Shown here: positions 23,944 to 36,750 of the stretch, one piece after another
Numbering within the stretch: the first letter of the stretch is position 1
How the letters are laid out: the number at the start of each line of letters is the position of its first letter
Assembly (NCBI RefSeq): GCF_008831285.2
Contig: NC_045138.2
Location: 13,776,571-13,840,570, forward strand
Reading direction: 5' to 3'
DNA length: 64,000 nt
Source: Nymphaea colorata
Taxonomy: Eukaryota; Streptophyta; Magnoliopsida; Nymphaeales; Nymphaeaceae
Notes under the pieces: model-generated
Seen by the model: the letters and a program-made list of their open reading frames with translations, nothing else
The model's database searches: none
Told to the model about the DNA's origin: nothing
Translations under genes and position numbers: made by a program

Positions 23944-25754
23944 AAATGTTCTAACCACCCAACATCTATCTCATTACCGATGAGACGGCTCTGAACAATC
24001 CTCCTTTGGCCAGATTATTACCGATGTAATAATAAAAAACAGAATCATGTTTTTTATCATCGGCAGTTCTCCATTGGTCGCCATTCTAAGATTTTCAAGC
24101 TATTACATTCGGATTCGTTCGACTAATCTTTTATTCTAATTGAGAAGCAAAGAAAGCAAGGAGCAGTTGGACTGTAGGCAAAACTCTCATTATTTGTAAA
24201 TCATGTACAATTTTGCAGAACTGCAGGAAGCGTAATCATGAGCTATGCCAAGGGCAAGTTGAAATGTTTCCCTGCAAATGCGGAACTCCCTATGGATGTG
24301 GTAACTTTCTCCGTTATAACCCAAGTTCTTTTCTACATTTTTGGCGCATCGCAAAACAATCGACAAGAAGATGGAATTTGGCTGTTACTTTGATTTTCTT
24401 GTTTCCTTTGTTTCTATAAAGAGATTACAGGCTATTGAAAACGGAATATTATGTTACTTTTTCTACTTACCAGATACCGTGTTATCTTATTTAAATCACA
24501 TATCCTCAAGTAATTCGTAACAGGAACTTTTGAAACTTAATAGTTGTGAATGGCACAAACAGATCCCTGCAGACATGGTGGTGAATGCTATGGTGGTTTC
24601 AATGGTGGTACATTCACGACAATCTGCATCATTCATCTACCATGTTGGATCGAGCAAACAAAATCCAACGAGTAATTCCGTACTGGCAAATTGCGCTTAC
24701 CGCTACTTCTCTAGTAATCCAGTCAAAGGGAAGGATGGCAGGGCCATTAGCATCGACCAACCTTTCTTCTACACTAGCATGGATAATTTCAGAAAGTACA
24801 TGAACTTCTACTATAATATGCCCTTACAGGTACATCTTGCTCAAAATTCAGAATTCTGTTTTCTCTCTTAGAGATAAATCTTAAAAATCTTTGTTATTTG
24901 GTTTCAAATAAAATAATGAGGTTTTGGCAATCCATTAGTTTTATGCCAGTTACACCACTCTTGACGTTCTTATGATATTGAAGGGTTTTAAATTTAAAGC
25001 CCTAGCTAGCCAAGTGTGGTTGGAACTCTCATCGGCTCAAATTCATCAAGTGGTCTTTAACCACCATGAATTTCAGCTGGAAAGTAAATCGAACCCATGA
25101 TATTGGAGGACTAGAGACATTTTGTCCGATTGTGTAATTGAGATGCTTTGAACTTGCTTTAGGCTTTGAGGCTGGCAAATCTTGCACTGTTCAATATTTG
25201 TGGTCGCTTGCTCAAGGATCTCACAAGGAAGTATAATTTCATCATGTACTTGGCTGAGCTCTACGAACCCTACGTCTTCTTTGATGGAAGGTCTCTCTTT
25301 TTCTCTCTTTCTCTTTGTGTATATATGTGTATACGTGATAAGCACAGAGCCCACTAACTGTTACTGTTCTACTCTAAAAAAAAAAAAAAAAGAACACCAG
25401 AAAAAACAGAATGAACAAGGTAAATTCCTCCATCGATGGCCCTTGTGATAATTGAAGGTTCTAGTCCTTTGTATTTGCTATGAAGAAAGACTTTCAATCT
25501 TCACACGGTTCTCGCTGATCAACAATGAATGTTGAAGTTATGAATCTCCGAAGATTCTTCTAAATGCTTCCGATGATTTGGTATTAATTTGCAGATTTGA
25601 CGATAGCAACACGGAGGGATTGAGGAAGGCCATGAAAGCCGGTGGCATGGAGGAGGGTTGGTTCAACTTCGATCCCAAGTGTATTAACTGGGAAGAATAT
25701 TATATGAAGGTGTACTACCCAGGACTTGTGCGATATGCGATGATGCAGAAGTGA
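22011..25754 (+). CDS. Fatty acyl-CoA reductase FAR-A, 493 aa, ten exons
   Basis: Exons: 22011-22092, 22173-22276, 22422-22624, 22891-22991, 23264-23456, 23575-23736, 24219-24300, 24563-24829, 25163-25290, 25595-25754. All borders are GT..AG and the frame is open throughout. The role is reduction of acyl-CoA to fatty alcohol. The glycine motif is TGCTGFLAK at residues 19-27, the catalytic pair is Tyr238/Lys242 in [11 protein letters not shown], and the C-terminal FAR domain runs from about residue 399, with [13 protein letters not shown] near the end. The length suits the short ER-type plant FARs (CER4/FAR3-like); no transit-peptide extension is seen, unlike MS2/FAR2-type plastid enzymes. It is first of four tandem copies, pairing most closely with FAR-D (both have TGCTG and [11 protein letters not shown]). 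The last exon is one codon shorter than in B-D, in the GMEEGWF stretch. Chain-length preference and tissue cannot be read from the sequence. Confidence 0.93.
23863..23939. repeat. (CA)n(GA)n microsatellite in FAR-A intron 6
   Basis: Interrupted CA repeats followed by a pure GA run. FAR-B and FAR-C carry shorter GA tracts at the matching place in intron 6 (near 33225-33245 and 48082-48105), so the tract is ancestral and length-variable. Confidence 0.85.
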
Positions 25755-25951
25755 GTTTCTGCATGGGGACTCCAAATTAACTACCTTGGGAAATACGATG
25801 CCTTGACAGGACTCACCTGAGCATCTGAATGCTTCTGTATTCTTTTTCGGTTTGCGTTATGAATAAGTTTGTAAACCAGGGCACACCCTGTAGTTAGACC
25901 CCAAAAGATGGTTCGCGCTCGATCTGTTCAATACAATTAGGGCAGGGTATT

Positions 25952-25957
25952 AATAAA
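25952..25957 (+). terminator. Candidate poly(A) signal of FAR-A
   Basis: AATAAA about 200 bases past the stop. The 3' untranslated stretch GAATGCTTCTGTATTC is shared with FAR-B and FAR-C, showing that the duplicated unit includes the 3' end. Confidence 0.4.
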
Positions 25958-28900
25958 GAAACGAAGGTGCTTTTTTTTTTTTAACCAAATCTTTAGCTGT
26001 GTAAATAATTAACTTTAATTAAAAAAAAATCATAATAGCTCATAGCAACTACCATCTTTCGCTCTCCCTCAAGAAAGCAAAAGCTTATTAGTTATTAAAA
26101 TTAATTAACAACTAGACTTATCAATATGGTTAAAGCGTTCATTTTAGCTAATAGGGTCCTAGGAATCTAATTCATGCTCTAAATCTACATATCTTAATGT
26201 GTTAGTAATGATTTATTAGAAATACAAAACAATTCAAAATAATTACTAAATGGGAGTGGTAACCCTCATGAAAGAGTGGGAGGAAAAACACCATAGGCCT
26301 TGTTCATCTCTCACGGCCAAGTGGGAAATAATATTGGTACTTGAAAATTGTAGCACTACAGTTTGTGGCCATAGTGCCTCGCTCATGGGGGTCCGATCGA
26401 TATGGGTCCTCTTCCTCAAACAGTGGGAGCAGTAAGGTAGTTGTTATTCAAAAGTATCTCGACTGTAGTTGTTGGTGAACGATCGTGATGGTTACACTTA
26501 GATGGTAATAGAACAATAAGAATATCTCGCTAGCTAGTTACGTCTCTGCTTCAAAGATTGTTTCGTCCGATGTTTCAGTGCTGATTGAGATAATTTTTGA
26601 TTCTCTTTCATTACTTGCCTCAGATTCATGCATAAATGCACTCCAAATTAAAGAACTGGTTAATCCGGAGGTTCATTCCTTTAAACATGGATCTTCACCT
26701 AACGTATGGCCAACATGCAGTGGCGGAGCGTTGGAGGAACACTAATTCATGAAAATATTAATATAAAAATAAAAAGCATTAAAGAGAGAAGCAAGTTTGC
26801 CCACACGAGCTCGTATGTGACTTTGCCTCTACCAACAGGTGGCCGCGGCCCCTCCACAAAGCCCACAGATTCGAAGCACCTTCCCGTGTGGGGCTGGAGT
26901 TGCCAGCTTTTAATGGGCTGACACACGGATTGAATTGGCAGTCAAAACAAAAAAAACCGGCCTTCAACCAATTTAGTAGTTAACTTTAATTTTCATATTT
27001 CTCGCTCATTATTTTCGAGTGACAAGACCATGTTAAGCATTGCTTATTTCATTTACTATTTTTCTGAACAATTCCGCATTTGCATTTCCGCTTTCTAAAA
27101 GTTGGAGAAACGGTTGTAAGCACTTAATTTGATTAATTGAATTCTTCTTTTGGGGTTCTAAGGACTTAATAGCGAGGGTGACTCCACCAAATTTTCCTTT
27201 TTCCAGTCTCAGATTGTCATTGTCGTATTCAACCTTTTTTTTCCCCAAATGTTATTCGAGGTGTCCCAATGATGCATAGGCTACAGGGAGTACTTAAATA
27301 TAAATAAATGAGGATCTACCAATCACTATATGTGTTTATGATAACTACCAGAGTTTTTCCTCATTAATGAGGATGTGAGGTATTCCTGCCCCGGCTGTTT
27401 CTGGTTGCGACTTGGAGGAGTTGCTAGTTTGCCGTAAGCTAGCGGACAATGCATGTGCATCCCTCTAGCTCTTGGTATGAATGTACATGAACTGGTTTCC
27501 CCACTAGTACTTGACATGTTAAGTATTTCTTTCTTTGTTTCATGCATAGTTGGCAAACCTGGACGAGAATCGGCAGATGTTCAGGTTACTGTCAAGTCTA
27601 TGCCTAGTTGTGCCGAGTCAATGCCTAGTAAACTGAGTAAGGGGCAAGTCAGAGGTGAATCAGGCAAACTTGTGCAATTCATAACAAGGTTTTTTAGCGA
27701 TGGGAGCTAACTTGTGCAATTCCTGAGCTAATCCAATGAGTCAGCCAATTATGGTTTTATGTTCGGCCGCCACTTACGTCATCCTTGTTTGTACCTCTCA
27801 AGTAGCTGTCCCTGGCCGGCATTGACGGATCTTTGTCCATATATTCTATTTAGAAGGCGGGCATTGAAGGATTCAACTTCCAGCCAGAGGATTGCTGGCA
27901 GGTAACTCTTCGCCTTTATTCACAGAATCAACTTTCGTCGTCATAAAATTAGCAATCTGTTTCGATGGAGCAAAAGAGAATGAAAGGGAGGAAAAGAGTA
28001 TTCAATCTTGTGTTTTTTGGTTGGTTAATTAAGAATGATGGAAAAAAAAAAGAACATATTTTGTTGCAATGGAAAGGAAATCTTTGACAACAGATAAACT
28101 ACTCGACGTTGTTCGTATCGACGCAATAGCCGCCCTCCACCTAAAAACAGAAGGCCGACAGCTTGAAACCCAACTGATAAATAGTGTGTGCTGGCCCATT
28201 TTATATATATATATAAAATACATTGGTAGGTACAAAATTAATAATAAGTCCTTTTAAATGTTGAAAAAATGATTGAAAGAAAACTAAGAAGAGGGAGAGA
28301 TGAAAAGTCAAATTAGTGGATGAAAGACCACAGATTTTGGTTAAAACTGCCGTAGACGGTCGCTGATGCTAATGTGGTGACTATTATTTATAATATATAT
28401 ATTTTTAAATTTTAATCATCAACATGTTTAAAATCTTCTGAATAAGTTTTGATAGAATAGTTTGGGAGAGGCTAGATGTACGTCTTTTAAGAGAAGTAAG
28501 GCCAGCCTATCTCATTAGGAAGCTCAAACCACGCCGCAAATATCATATCATGTTACGGACCTATATGTGTATGTTTCTCATAGAATCTTTGGGATTGTAG
28601 ATTTTACATACTAGTGTTTAGGATCGATGAAGCCCTCTTGCACTCTCCAAGATGAAGAAGAAGAATGAGAAGAAGAGAAGTAAACAAATAAGAACACAAC
28701 TAATGTTCATGTGGTTAAGAGAGATCAATAATTTTTCTGGCAATTAAGGATTGCGATTAGGGGTGATCAGCAAGTCTACGTCAATACAAATATTTTCTGA
28801 TCAGCAAGAAAATGTTGCATTGAGAACTTCAAATTGGTTTAGATTAAGATTGATTTGTTGATATATAATTAAAAAAAGAAAGAAAGAAAAAATACAAAGT

Positions 28901-29518
28901 AGATAGACAGTCGCCTCAACCTGTCTCCCGTGACGAAAAAAAGAAAGAAAGAAAAAACTGAAAATAACGAGTCGGACGCTCGCTTCAGCATGCCTCCTAC
29001 ACTGGAGGTGGAGGATCTCGTAAATCTTCTCCATGTGTTGCCAAATAAAATAATTTCTCGATTACACACTAATGAAGGAAGTTTTCTTTAAGAGCAAGAA
29101 AAAGTTTTACTGCTGCATGTCATCGATTACATTACATGTGAGGCATTTCCCGCAAGAAAGAGGTAGTTCATTTTGGCTAGCCCTTTCATTTCGTTTTTTT
29201 CCGGCAATATTGATGGGAGATTACTTACCTTATATACTAACAAGAAATAAGCCGATACAATCGTGAGATTAATTTACGCAAAACACAGGAAATGGAGGGT
29301 TGTTGAAGGGCCTTGTTGGATTGAAGAACACACGTAAAAACAGGCGCATTTTAATATCACCTCACAAAAAACATGCAGAGCATGAAATCCCTATTCCCTT
29401 TTTGAGTAACTTTAGTTAATACGTGAAGTTGACGAACCTTGGGCTTCATGCATGCTTCGGAAACTAGGGAGAAAAAAAAACATGCCCCCCACATGGCATA
29501 TGACGGGATTTATAGTTC

Positions 29519-29600
29519 CCCACGTGGCTCGATTGGTTAAGAGAAGGCCACAAGTCACATTCAATCCCACTGTCATTACGACTGAACTCAATAAGCATGA
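29519..29600 (+). mobile_element. Possible tRNA-derived SINE remnant
   Basis: TGGCTCGATTGG resembles a pol III A box and, about 35 bases on, TTCAATCCC a weak B box. The paralogous copy lies near 43795-43860. There is no cloverleaf, so it is not a tRNA gene. No poly-A tail or target duplication was identified. Confidence 0.3.
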
Positions 29601-30578
29601 CGAATTAAGAACGAGTTATGTCCCAATTCATTTCGTGACTCGTGCTCAGTGATAGAGGTAGAAAATTTTTTTAGAAGCACCAAATATTTAAAAATATTAA
29701 CTGTAAATAAAGAACTTTGAGGGCACCGGGCGTGGCTTCGCCTCTGCTCGTGCTTGACCCGTTTACAAGGTTGAATTTTAATTTAAGTTCCAGGTCAGCT
29801 CATTTAACAAAACAGTTGATCCTAAGAAGGCGTTTGATGGTTTGAAATTTTGATTTAAAAATAAAAAATTTCATAATCATAATAATTCTTCGTAAAACTG
29901 GAATGAAATCAAAATTGTAGATTTCAGTTTCTCAATTTCAAAAACAAACTACCCGGTTTGTTCAACAATTTTATTTTTTTAAACATTAAACATTTTAATT
30001 CTAAATTTCGTGATTTTAGATATATCAAACAGCGACGGAAGACAAGACAAACCTTCAATATTTCAGTAAGAAGATTCTATGACGCATGATCTGTCAATTA
30101 ACTTCTACCTTCTATAAAAGGATTTATTGTAGCTGAAAATCTCTAAGGCAGCATATTCATTGTTCTCCAAATGGTCCGTGACACCCAAAGTGCTGTTTTT
30201 TCTGCATCATTTTTGAAAGACCAATAGGATGGGTAGGATTGTTTTTATGTGTTTATTTATTAAAAACAAGTCACAGTTGGACTGAATTAATATTTTAAGT
30301 CTGTTTAACTTTCTATAAGTTACCAATCATTAGTGGATAAGTTTATTGTGAAAACAAAAATAAAAGCAAATGAAACACTTAAAAAAGAAGAGCAAAAAGT
30401 GAGAAGAGTGATAAAAGCAAATGAAACATTTAAAAACTTTTTGGCTTACCATTGTAGCATGCACCGACCAGCGTGTGCAACTCAATCTCTTTGGGATGGG
30501 ACTGATTCAAGACGGACCCCATCACATGCCTTTAGGAAAGAAGAGGGATTTTCGGGGTCGATGGAGAATTTCTGCAGC

Positions 30579-30586
30579 TATAAATA
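30579..30586 (+). promoter_or_regulatory. TATA box and conserved leader of FAR-B
   Basis: TATAAATA lies 183 bases before the ATG. The following leader contains GCATTCAAACACCCAACGCG (30621-30640) and TCAGAGTGTGCGTCTCTCTT, which recur before FAR-C and, without a gene, at 51487-51650. Confidence 0.75.
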
Positions 30587-30761
30587 GAGAAGGACCTTCA
30601 AGCAGAGAAGCAGCACTGACGCATTCAAACACCCAACGCGCTTATATTGAAGCGTCCTTCTCGGTCTCTTGTGCGATAAGCGAGAGAGAGATAGATCAGA
30701 GTGTGCGTCTCTCTTAAGTTCATTATCAGAGACTATACATACATATAGCTAGAGAGCGAAA

Positions 30762-31383
30762 ATGGCTACTCTCAACAGCATTGCCCAGAGTTTAGAGAAC
30801 AAGAGCATCTTAATCACCGGCAGCACTGGCTTTCTTGCAAAGAGTAATGAGAACAACCTCACACTCTCTCTCTCCCCCTCTAGAAAATATATATGTATGG
30901 GTAGTTTTCTTATGCTGTTGGGTTGCGGGTGCAGTATTTGTGGAGAAGATACTGAGGGTTCAGCCACAGGTGAAGCGTTTGTATCTGCTTGTCCGTGCCT
31001 CTGATGCTAAATCAGCCAAGCGTCGCATCGATACGCAGGTAACATACTAGCCATGTTATCGTATCGGACTCAGGTAAATTCATGGGGTAATATATGGGGT
31101 TTGAATCTAACTGTTGTGGACAACTAAAATTTCAAAACCTGTTGCTAAGAAATAGTGGTCTAGAAGGATTAGCAATGGTTTGTGGTACAACAATATTTGA
31201 AAGTGCTTTTAACAAAGGTTTGTAGTGTTTTAACCATGTTGTTTTGAGTGGTATATTTTTAATTTTTAATCATCTAATAACATTTAGCAGACGCACACAC
31301 ACACACACGCACACACACACACACATATATATATATGTTTGAGCGGTATATTTTTAATTTTTAGTCCTTTAATAACATGTAGC

Positions 31384-31475
<92 letters not shown>

Positions 31476-34400
31476 AACTCAAATCAACTGGCTGCGACTG
31501 GATGTATAATAATTAAATCCATTGTAAAGAACATTATCTGCTGATACTAGAGATGTCATAAGCTTTCGCTATATAATAAAATGTGCCTCATAGTCATGGA
31601 TGTAAAGACTTTAAGTGATATATTTAATTATTTAGCATCGGACGACATCGGGAAGCCAGCAAATTTCTATCTATGTATGTTTATATGAAGGTTCTGTCGA
31701 AGTCAATGGTTAGAGACTCTGCTGTTTGGCGGAACATGCACTTTTATCGAAAGAAGTAACGTGTCTTTTGTTGTAACGATGAATATTTTCTAAAAAAAGT
31801 TTGAAATTTATCTAAATGGACCCTCACGACGGAGCAACGTACGCAAACTAATGAATCAGTGGATTTATAAGCAAATAATTCACTTCTGTAGGTGATAAGC
31901 AAGGAATTGTTCAGAGTCCTGAGAACTAAGCATGGAGACGAGTTCGATTCCTTCATTTCCGAAAAGATTTGCCCGATCGCCGGTGATATGGCAGTGGAGG
32001 ACCTGGGGATCCAAGAGACTCATCTCAAACAGGAGATCATGGAGGAAGTCGATATTATTGCCAATGTTGCTGCAACTACCAGCTTCGATGAAAGGTACGT
32101 GCACTGCAATACCGACATGTTGGTCAAATGTCGCAGCTCTATTTTCTGTCGATTTCACTAAAAGAGGTTTTCTTTGAAAGACATGAAGAAGAGAAGGCAT
32201 ATGCATATTCTTCGTATGTGGCATAAAAAAAAGCATGCACCTCTGTACTGATCTAACTTTAAAGAGGTTCAATTGATAGGTTTCATTAATATCTAGGGTA
32301 GATCGAACGGTGTATATATACGTGTGTGTTTTTTTATTCATTAAACTTTGCTTTGGAGCACAGGTATGACGTAGCTTTGAACATTAATGCCATGGGAGCT
32401 GATCGAGTAATGGCCTTTGCCCAACGATGCCACAAACTGCAGATGTTCCTCCACGTCTCCACAGGTTAAGTAAATTTCGATCTCGTACGTGCTTTCTGTA
32501 ATTCGAGACTTCCATGATCTTTCGTCCACCAAGCTAAGAAAAAATGGGTTCCTTTAACTGATAGGGAGCGTTTGTCAGGCCTCCGTGAAATGTTATTTAG
32601 CCATAAAAGACCAACATGTTTGATTCGCCTTAATTTCAGCATACGTTTGCGGGTGCAAGTCCGGGTTGGTGTTGGAGAAACCGATCCGAATGGGGGAAAC
32701 AGCGAACGGGCAGAACAACCTTGACATAGAAGCAGAGCTGCGGCTAGCGGAGAAGGAGCTGAAGGAGCTCCGAGCCAGAGGAGTTGAGAAGACGGAAGAA
32801 ACTGCTGCCATGAAAGAACTGGGCTTCAAAAGGTCACCTAATCGATCCCTTGCCTATCGACCGAAACGTACAGCTTGACATGTTTTTTCTTCTTTATAAG
32901 AGTGGCTTTGAACTGAAACCCTCTAACTGTTTTCACTCAGGGCAAGGTCTTTTGGTTGGCCTAATTCGTATGCTTTTACGAAGGCCATGGGGGAAATGTT
33001 GATCGGTGAGTCCAGAAAAGATTTGCCCTTGGTGATCATCCGTCCAACTATAATTGAATCCACTTTGGTTGATCCTTTCCCTGGTTGGATTGAAGGTTTC
33101 AGGTAAATTTCATTTTCCGGGTTCAAGAATAAATTATTATTGGTGATGCGAGTGCAGTAGTAATCTGGCATGCCCAAGTCGTAATCAACTCTCTTAGTCA
33201 TACAGGTTGAACGAACATGCATACACACACAGAGGGAGAGAGAGAGTGTGATTTGAAAGTGAAAAACAGGTCAGACGTGAAAAGGATCCGCTGCAGCAGG
33301 AGTAGCATAAACAGGAAAGGGGAACATAGCAGAATTATATATGTTCCTTCATTTTTGTGATCGATAGTTTAGGACTTGTTAACTGCGTGTGGTTTTGATG
33401 TTATTAGGTTAATCTTACCACTCCTACTTCATTATCTTTCATTTTCATTGAGAGGGAAAGAACAGCGAGAAACAATTTGAACTATTCGTAAACCTTGTTC
33501 GATTTGCAGAACCGCCGGAAGCGTAATCATGAGCTATGGCAAGGGGAAGTTGAAATGTTTCCCGTCAAATGTCGATTTCCCCATTGATGTGGTAATGATC
33601 CTTATTGATTCGAGGCCTCATTTTCTGTTTTGCTGTAATCACGAAACAATCAAGAAGAAGTTGAATTGACTTCTACGACAATTTTCGTAATATTTAAAGA
33701 TTACAGGCGTGATCGGTAGCTCAACACGGATCACCGCCGATATTACTCTTCTGCTTAACATATAGGCATGACATGAAATTTGGGAAAGCTACTAATTTTG
33801 AAAAATGGCACCAACAGATCCCTGCTGACATGGTGGTAAATGCCATGGTGGTCTCGATGGTGGCACATTCATGGCAACCGCAGGCATTCATCTACCATGT
33901 CGGATCGAGCAAACAAAATCCAACTACTACTTCACTACTAGCCGATTGCGCGCATCGCTACTTTTCCAACAATCCAGTCAAGGGGAAGGATGGCAGGGCC
34001 ATTAGTGTGGACAAACTTTTCCTCTATACTAGCTTGGATGATTTCAAGAAGTACATGAATTTCTACTATAATGTGCCCTTACAGGTAAATCTTACAGAAA
34101 TCAGAAACAGTTTTCATCCTCACAGCTGGTAAATCTTGAAAAAAATCCATCTCCTTGCCTTTGGTTATTTTATTGCAACTAAGTATTATGGTTTTGGCAA
34201 TCCATTAAAAATTTATGTCAATCGCTCCGCTCTTGACGTTTTTCGCATGATAGGCCTTCAAAATCTAACCCTGATCAAGCCAAGTAGATGAAACCTTTAT
34301 TGGATCAAGTAATTCAATTAGTAATCTTTACCAACTTCGAGTTCCTGAAATGATTGGCGGACTATGTTCATTTCATCAGATTTCCTAATTGAGAAATTTA

Positions 34401-34542
34401 GTACTTGCTTTAGGTATTGAGGCTGGCAAATTTTGCACTGTTCAACGTTTGGGGGCGCTTGCACAGGGATCTTACAAGGAAGTACAATTTCGCCATGTAC
34501 TTGGCGGAGCTCTACGATCCATACGTCTTCTTTGATGGAAGG

Positions 34543-34629
<87 letters not shown>

Positions 34630-35150
34630 CTCAGCTAATAAGCAGACACTTGGATTAACTCATTGAACGTTACAGTATTGTTGTCATAAAAAGGGTGCTA
34701 ACCAGCTGTACATTGTTTGTCAAATCCTATTCCGTTACCTGGTTCGATCTTGTAATGCAAATAATACCTTGTCAAAGCATCCTAATTATTCACGTATTTT
34801 CACATGCAATACAAGTTGAATTTTTATATTTTAAGATCATCCTCCCTTCATGATAATTGAAAACATTAGTCCGTTGCATTTACTTTAAATAGAGACTTTT
34901 CGCCTTCACATGGCCTTGAATATTAGTTTGAGTTGAATATTGGAAAGTTTATCTCAATGCTTTTGGCGATTTGATGTTAATTTGCAGATTCGACGATAGC
35001 AGCGCGGAGGGATTGAGGATGGCCATGAAAGCCAGTGGCATGAAAGAGGCCGAGCTATTCAACTTTGATCCCAAATGTATTAACTGGGAAGAATATTGTA
35101 TGAAGGTGTATTATCCGGGACTTGTGAAATATGCGATGGTGCAGAAGTGA
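30762..35150 (+). CDS. Fatty acyl-CoA reductase FAR-B, 494 aa, ten exons
   Basis: Exons: 30762-30843, 30935-31038, 31892-32094, 32364-32464, 32640-32832, 32941-33102, 33510-33591, 33818-34084, 34414-34541, 34988-35150. All borders are GT..AG and there is no internal stop. It is an alcohol-forming acyl-CoA reductase by the TGSTGFLAK motif (residues 19-27), Tyr238/Lys242 (YAFTK) and the C-terminal FAR domain from about residue 399. It pairs with FAR-C: about 35 differences in 494 residues by eye, none at those motifs, and exons 6 and 9 identical in protein. Residue 181 or so is Cys in AYVCGCKSG where the other tandem copies have Ser or Asn-Ser context. Intron 2 has grown to about 850 bases through a long (TA)n tract, against 145 bases in FAR-A. 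Leader and TATA region match FAR-C, so the two may share expression; that is an inference. Confidence 0.93.
31386..31471. repeat. Long (TA)n tract in FAR-B intron 2
   Basis: An uninterrupted AT run of about 86 bases. A (CA)n tract lies just upstream near 31290-31325. FAR-C has a (TA)n tract of about 66 bases at the matching place and FAR-A only a short one. Confidence 0.95.
34542..34626. repeat. (CT)n(TA)n starting at the intron 9 donor of FAR-B
   Basis: The donor GT of intron 9 is the first dinucleotide of a CT run of about 22 bases, followed by about 62 bases of TA. The same arrangement occurs in FAR-C and FAR-D, with a degenerate form in FAR-A. Confidence 0.95.
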
Positions 35151-35361
35151 ATTGCCATAAGGGGACCGTAAAATACTTTTCGTACTATCCTCTTGTTCTG
35201 AAGGTAGAGAGGACTATACTTCATGTGTAGCTCATGATATGAGCCTCTGAATGCTTCTGTATTCGTTTTAGTTTGCAATATGAGTAAACATTTTCTCTTT
35301 TCTTCTACAAACATGCCTAATCTGGGTATACTCTCGAGTGAGATGCGCTCAAGAGTATGGC

Positions 35362-35367
35362 AATAAA
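35362..35367 (+). terminator. Candidate poly(A) signal of FAR-B
   Basis: AATAAA about 212 bases past the stop, similar in distance to the one after FAR-A. Confidence 0.4.
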
Positions 35368-36523
35368 AACATAGTGTCAGGGCTGTGGTCGGCTCTTGCA
35401 CAGGTATAGCGCCAAAGACCGGACATCACCAGCGCTTGTTGAGTGCCAGATATGGCTATTTCTGGCTAAATGCTTATCGCCAGAGATGACTTTTTAATTT
35501 TTTTTAAATAATTTTACTTTGACATAATTAAAACAATTAGTACAAAAATTACAACCTGCCGAGATTACAAATGATAATCATATTACAGGCAATCAGATAT
35601 ATGATTGTTGAAGGTTGTTCTTCACAATAAAAAACAGTAAAGATATAAACAGTCAATATGGGGAGTAACCCCAGAAATCATTGAAAGGAGTCCAAATGTT
35701 AGTGGGAGTGCCCACTTGGTGATCGTCTTCAACTACAACTTTTTTTGCACAATATTTTTCTAGAAGGCAACAAGCCATAGCGCAGAAAAGGAGAAGAAGG
35801 AAAACCTGCTGGCTGGCCGCACTTCGTTGATTCCTCACTTTCTTTGATTAGAGTAACCTACAAAAGCAGCCAATCATCATCTGTGAGACGCATATGCATA
35901 AGGTTAAGAAAAATTGATCACATTGAGCTCAAGGTAATTCACCAATGCTTCGTTCTTTGTTTTCCAGTAACATATGCTTCAATACTGCCTTAACATGTTT
36001 CTGTAACATCAACTATCTAGTAATACAAACATGTTTTGGCGTATACAAGCAAAGTAAGATCACACCAATGGTTGCAATAGATTGCTTCAAGAAATTATAT
36101 ATATATATATATATATGAATGTCAAAGCATTGTGTCCCTGCATTATCAAGTACCTGATCCTTTAGCAAAAAAAAAAAAAAAAAATCAAAAACTGAAAAAT
36201 GATAGTTCGCAGCCCCAGTGCCATATTTCTTTTTATAATTGTGTCTCAAAATAAGGAACACCGAAAAAAAGAAGATTACAAAGAGTTTTTCTGTACAGAA
36301 AGCTTTGTGCTTTGCATGTCCAATAAAACTAGGAAAAATAAAAATGGAGACTCAAAGCAAGGGGAGACTCTTCATTCGGTGCTTTTGTAAGCAGCGAGCC
36401 CTCTGTGCGTTGAAACAAAGAGGGAAACAACAGAGAATGACAAACAGGGGAACATGGAACAGCGGCCATTCAGCCGAGAGCATCTCTTAATTTGTTAACA
36501 AACAAACAAAAAACAAGCACTAA

Positions 36524-36750
36524 GGCCCCTTTTGGTGTACAAGAAAAATACTGTACAAGGTGGATTTTTTAAAAGTTTGTATGGTTTTTCTGCTGCATCA
36601 AGAAGAAATTTTACCATATTGAAATCGGAAAAAAATCCCATGCAAAAAAGTTGGAAGTCTTTAGGTCCAAATTTTTTCCACCAAAAAATCTTCTTTCCAT
36701 ACAATGGTAGTTTGACCAGGTAAAAGACTTCATGGGCATCAAACGAGACC
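36524..36750. mobile_element. Tourist-like MITE (PIF/Harbinger type)
   Basis: A 227-bp element begins GGCCCCTTTTGGTG and ends CATCAAACGAGACC, an imperfect 14-bp terminal inverted repeat (10 of 14 matching). It is flanked by TAA on both sides (36521-36523 and 36751-36753), the 3-bp target duplication typical of PIF/Harbinger MITEs. It has no coding capacity and would depend on a transposase in trans. Confidence 0.7.

Larger units (their letters stand above)
25755..30761. other. FAR-A to FAR-B spacer, duplicated again before FAR-C
   Basis: No gene is seen. Several blocks reappear in the same order in the FAR-B to FAR-C spacer: about 26250-26490 with 40140-40420, 26600-26960 with 40575-40860, 27095-27235 with 40855-41040, 27340-27500 with 43020-43160, 27800-27960 with 43190-43310, 29340-29570 with 43670-43855, and 30055-30250 with 44960-45140. 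The stretch 29825-30040 begins GGCGTTTGATGG and ends ATATATCAAACAGCG, possibly a small inverted-repeat element. Confidence 0.7.
26250..35150 (+). repeat. Segmental duplication unit, copy 1 (spacer plus FAR-B)
   Basis: This approximately 8.9-kb stretch of spacer and gene is collinear with 40140-49992. Exons match best, introns well, and the spacer in blocks broken by insertions and deletions. The borders are approximate because the alignment was done by eye. Confidence 0.75.

Noticed and set aside
29519-29567. tRNA-like boxes suggesting a tRNA gene
   Set aside because: No acceptor or anticodon stem can be drawn; a SINE remnant is more likely.
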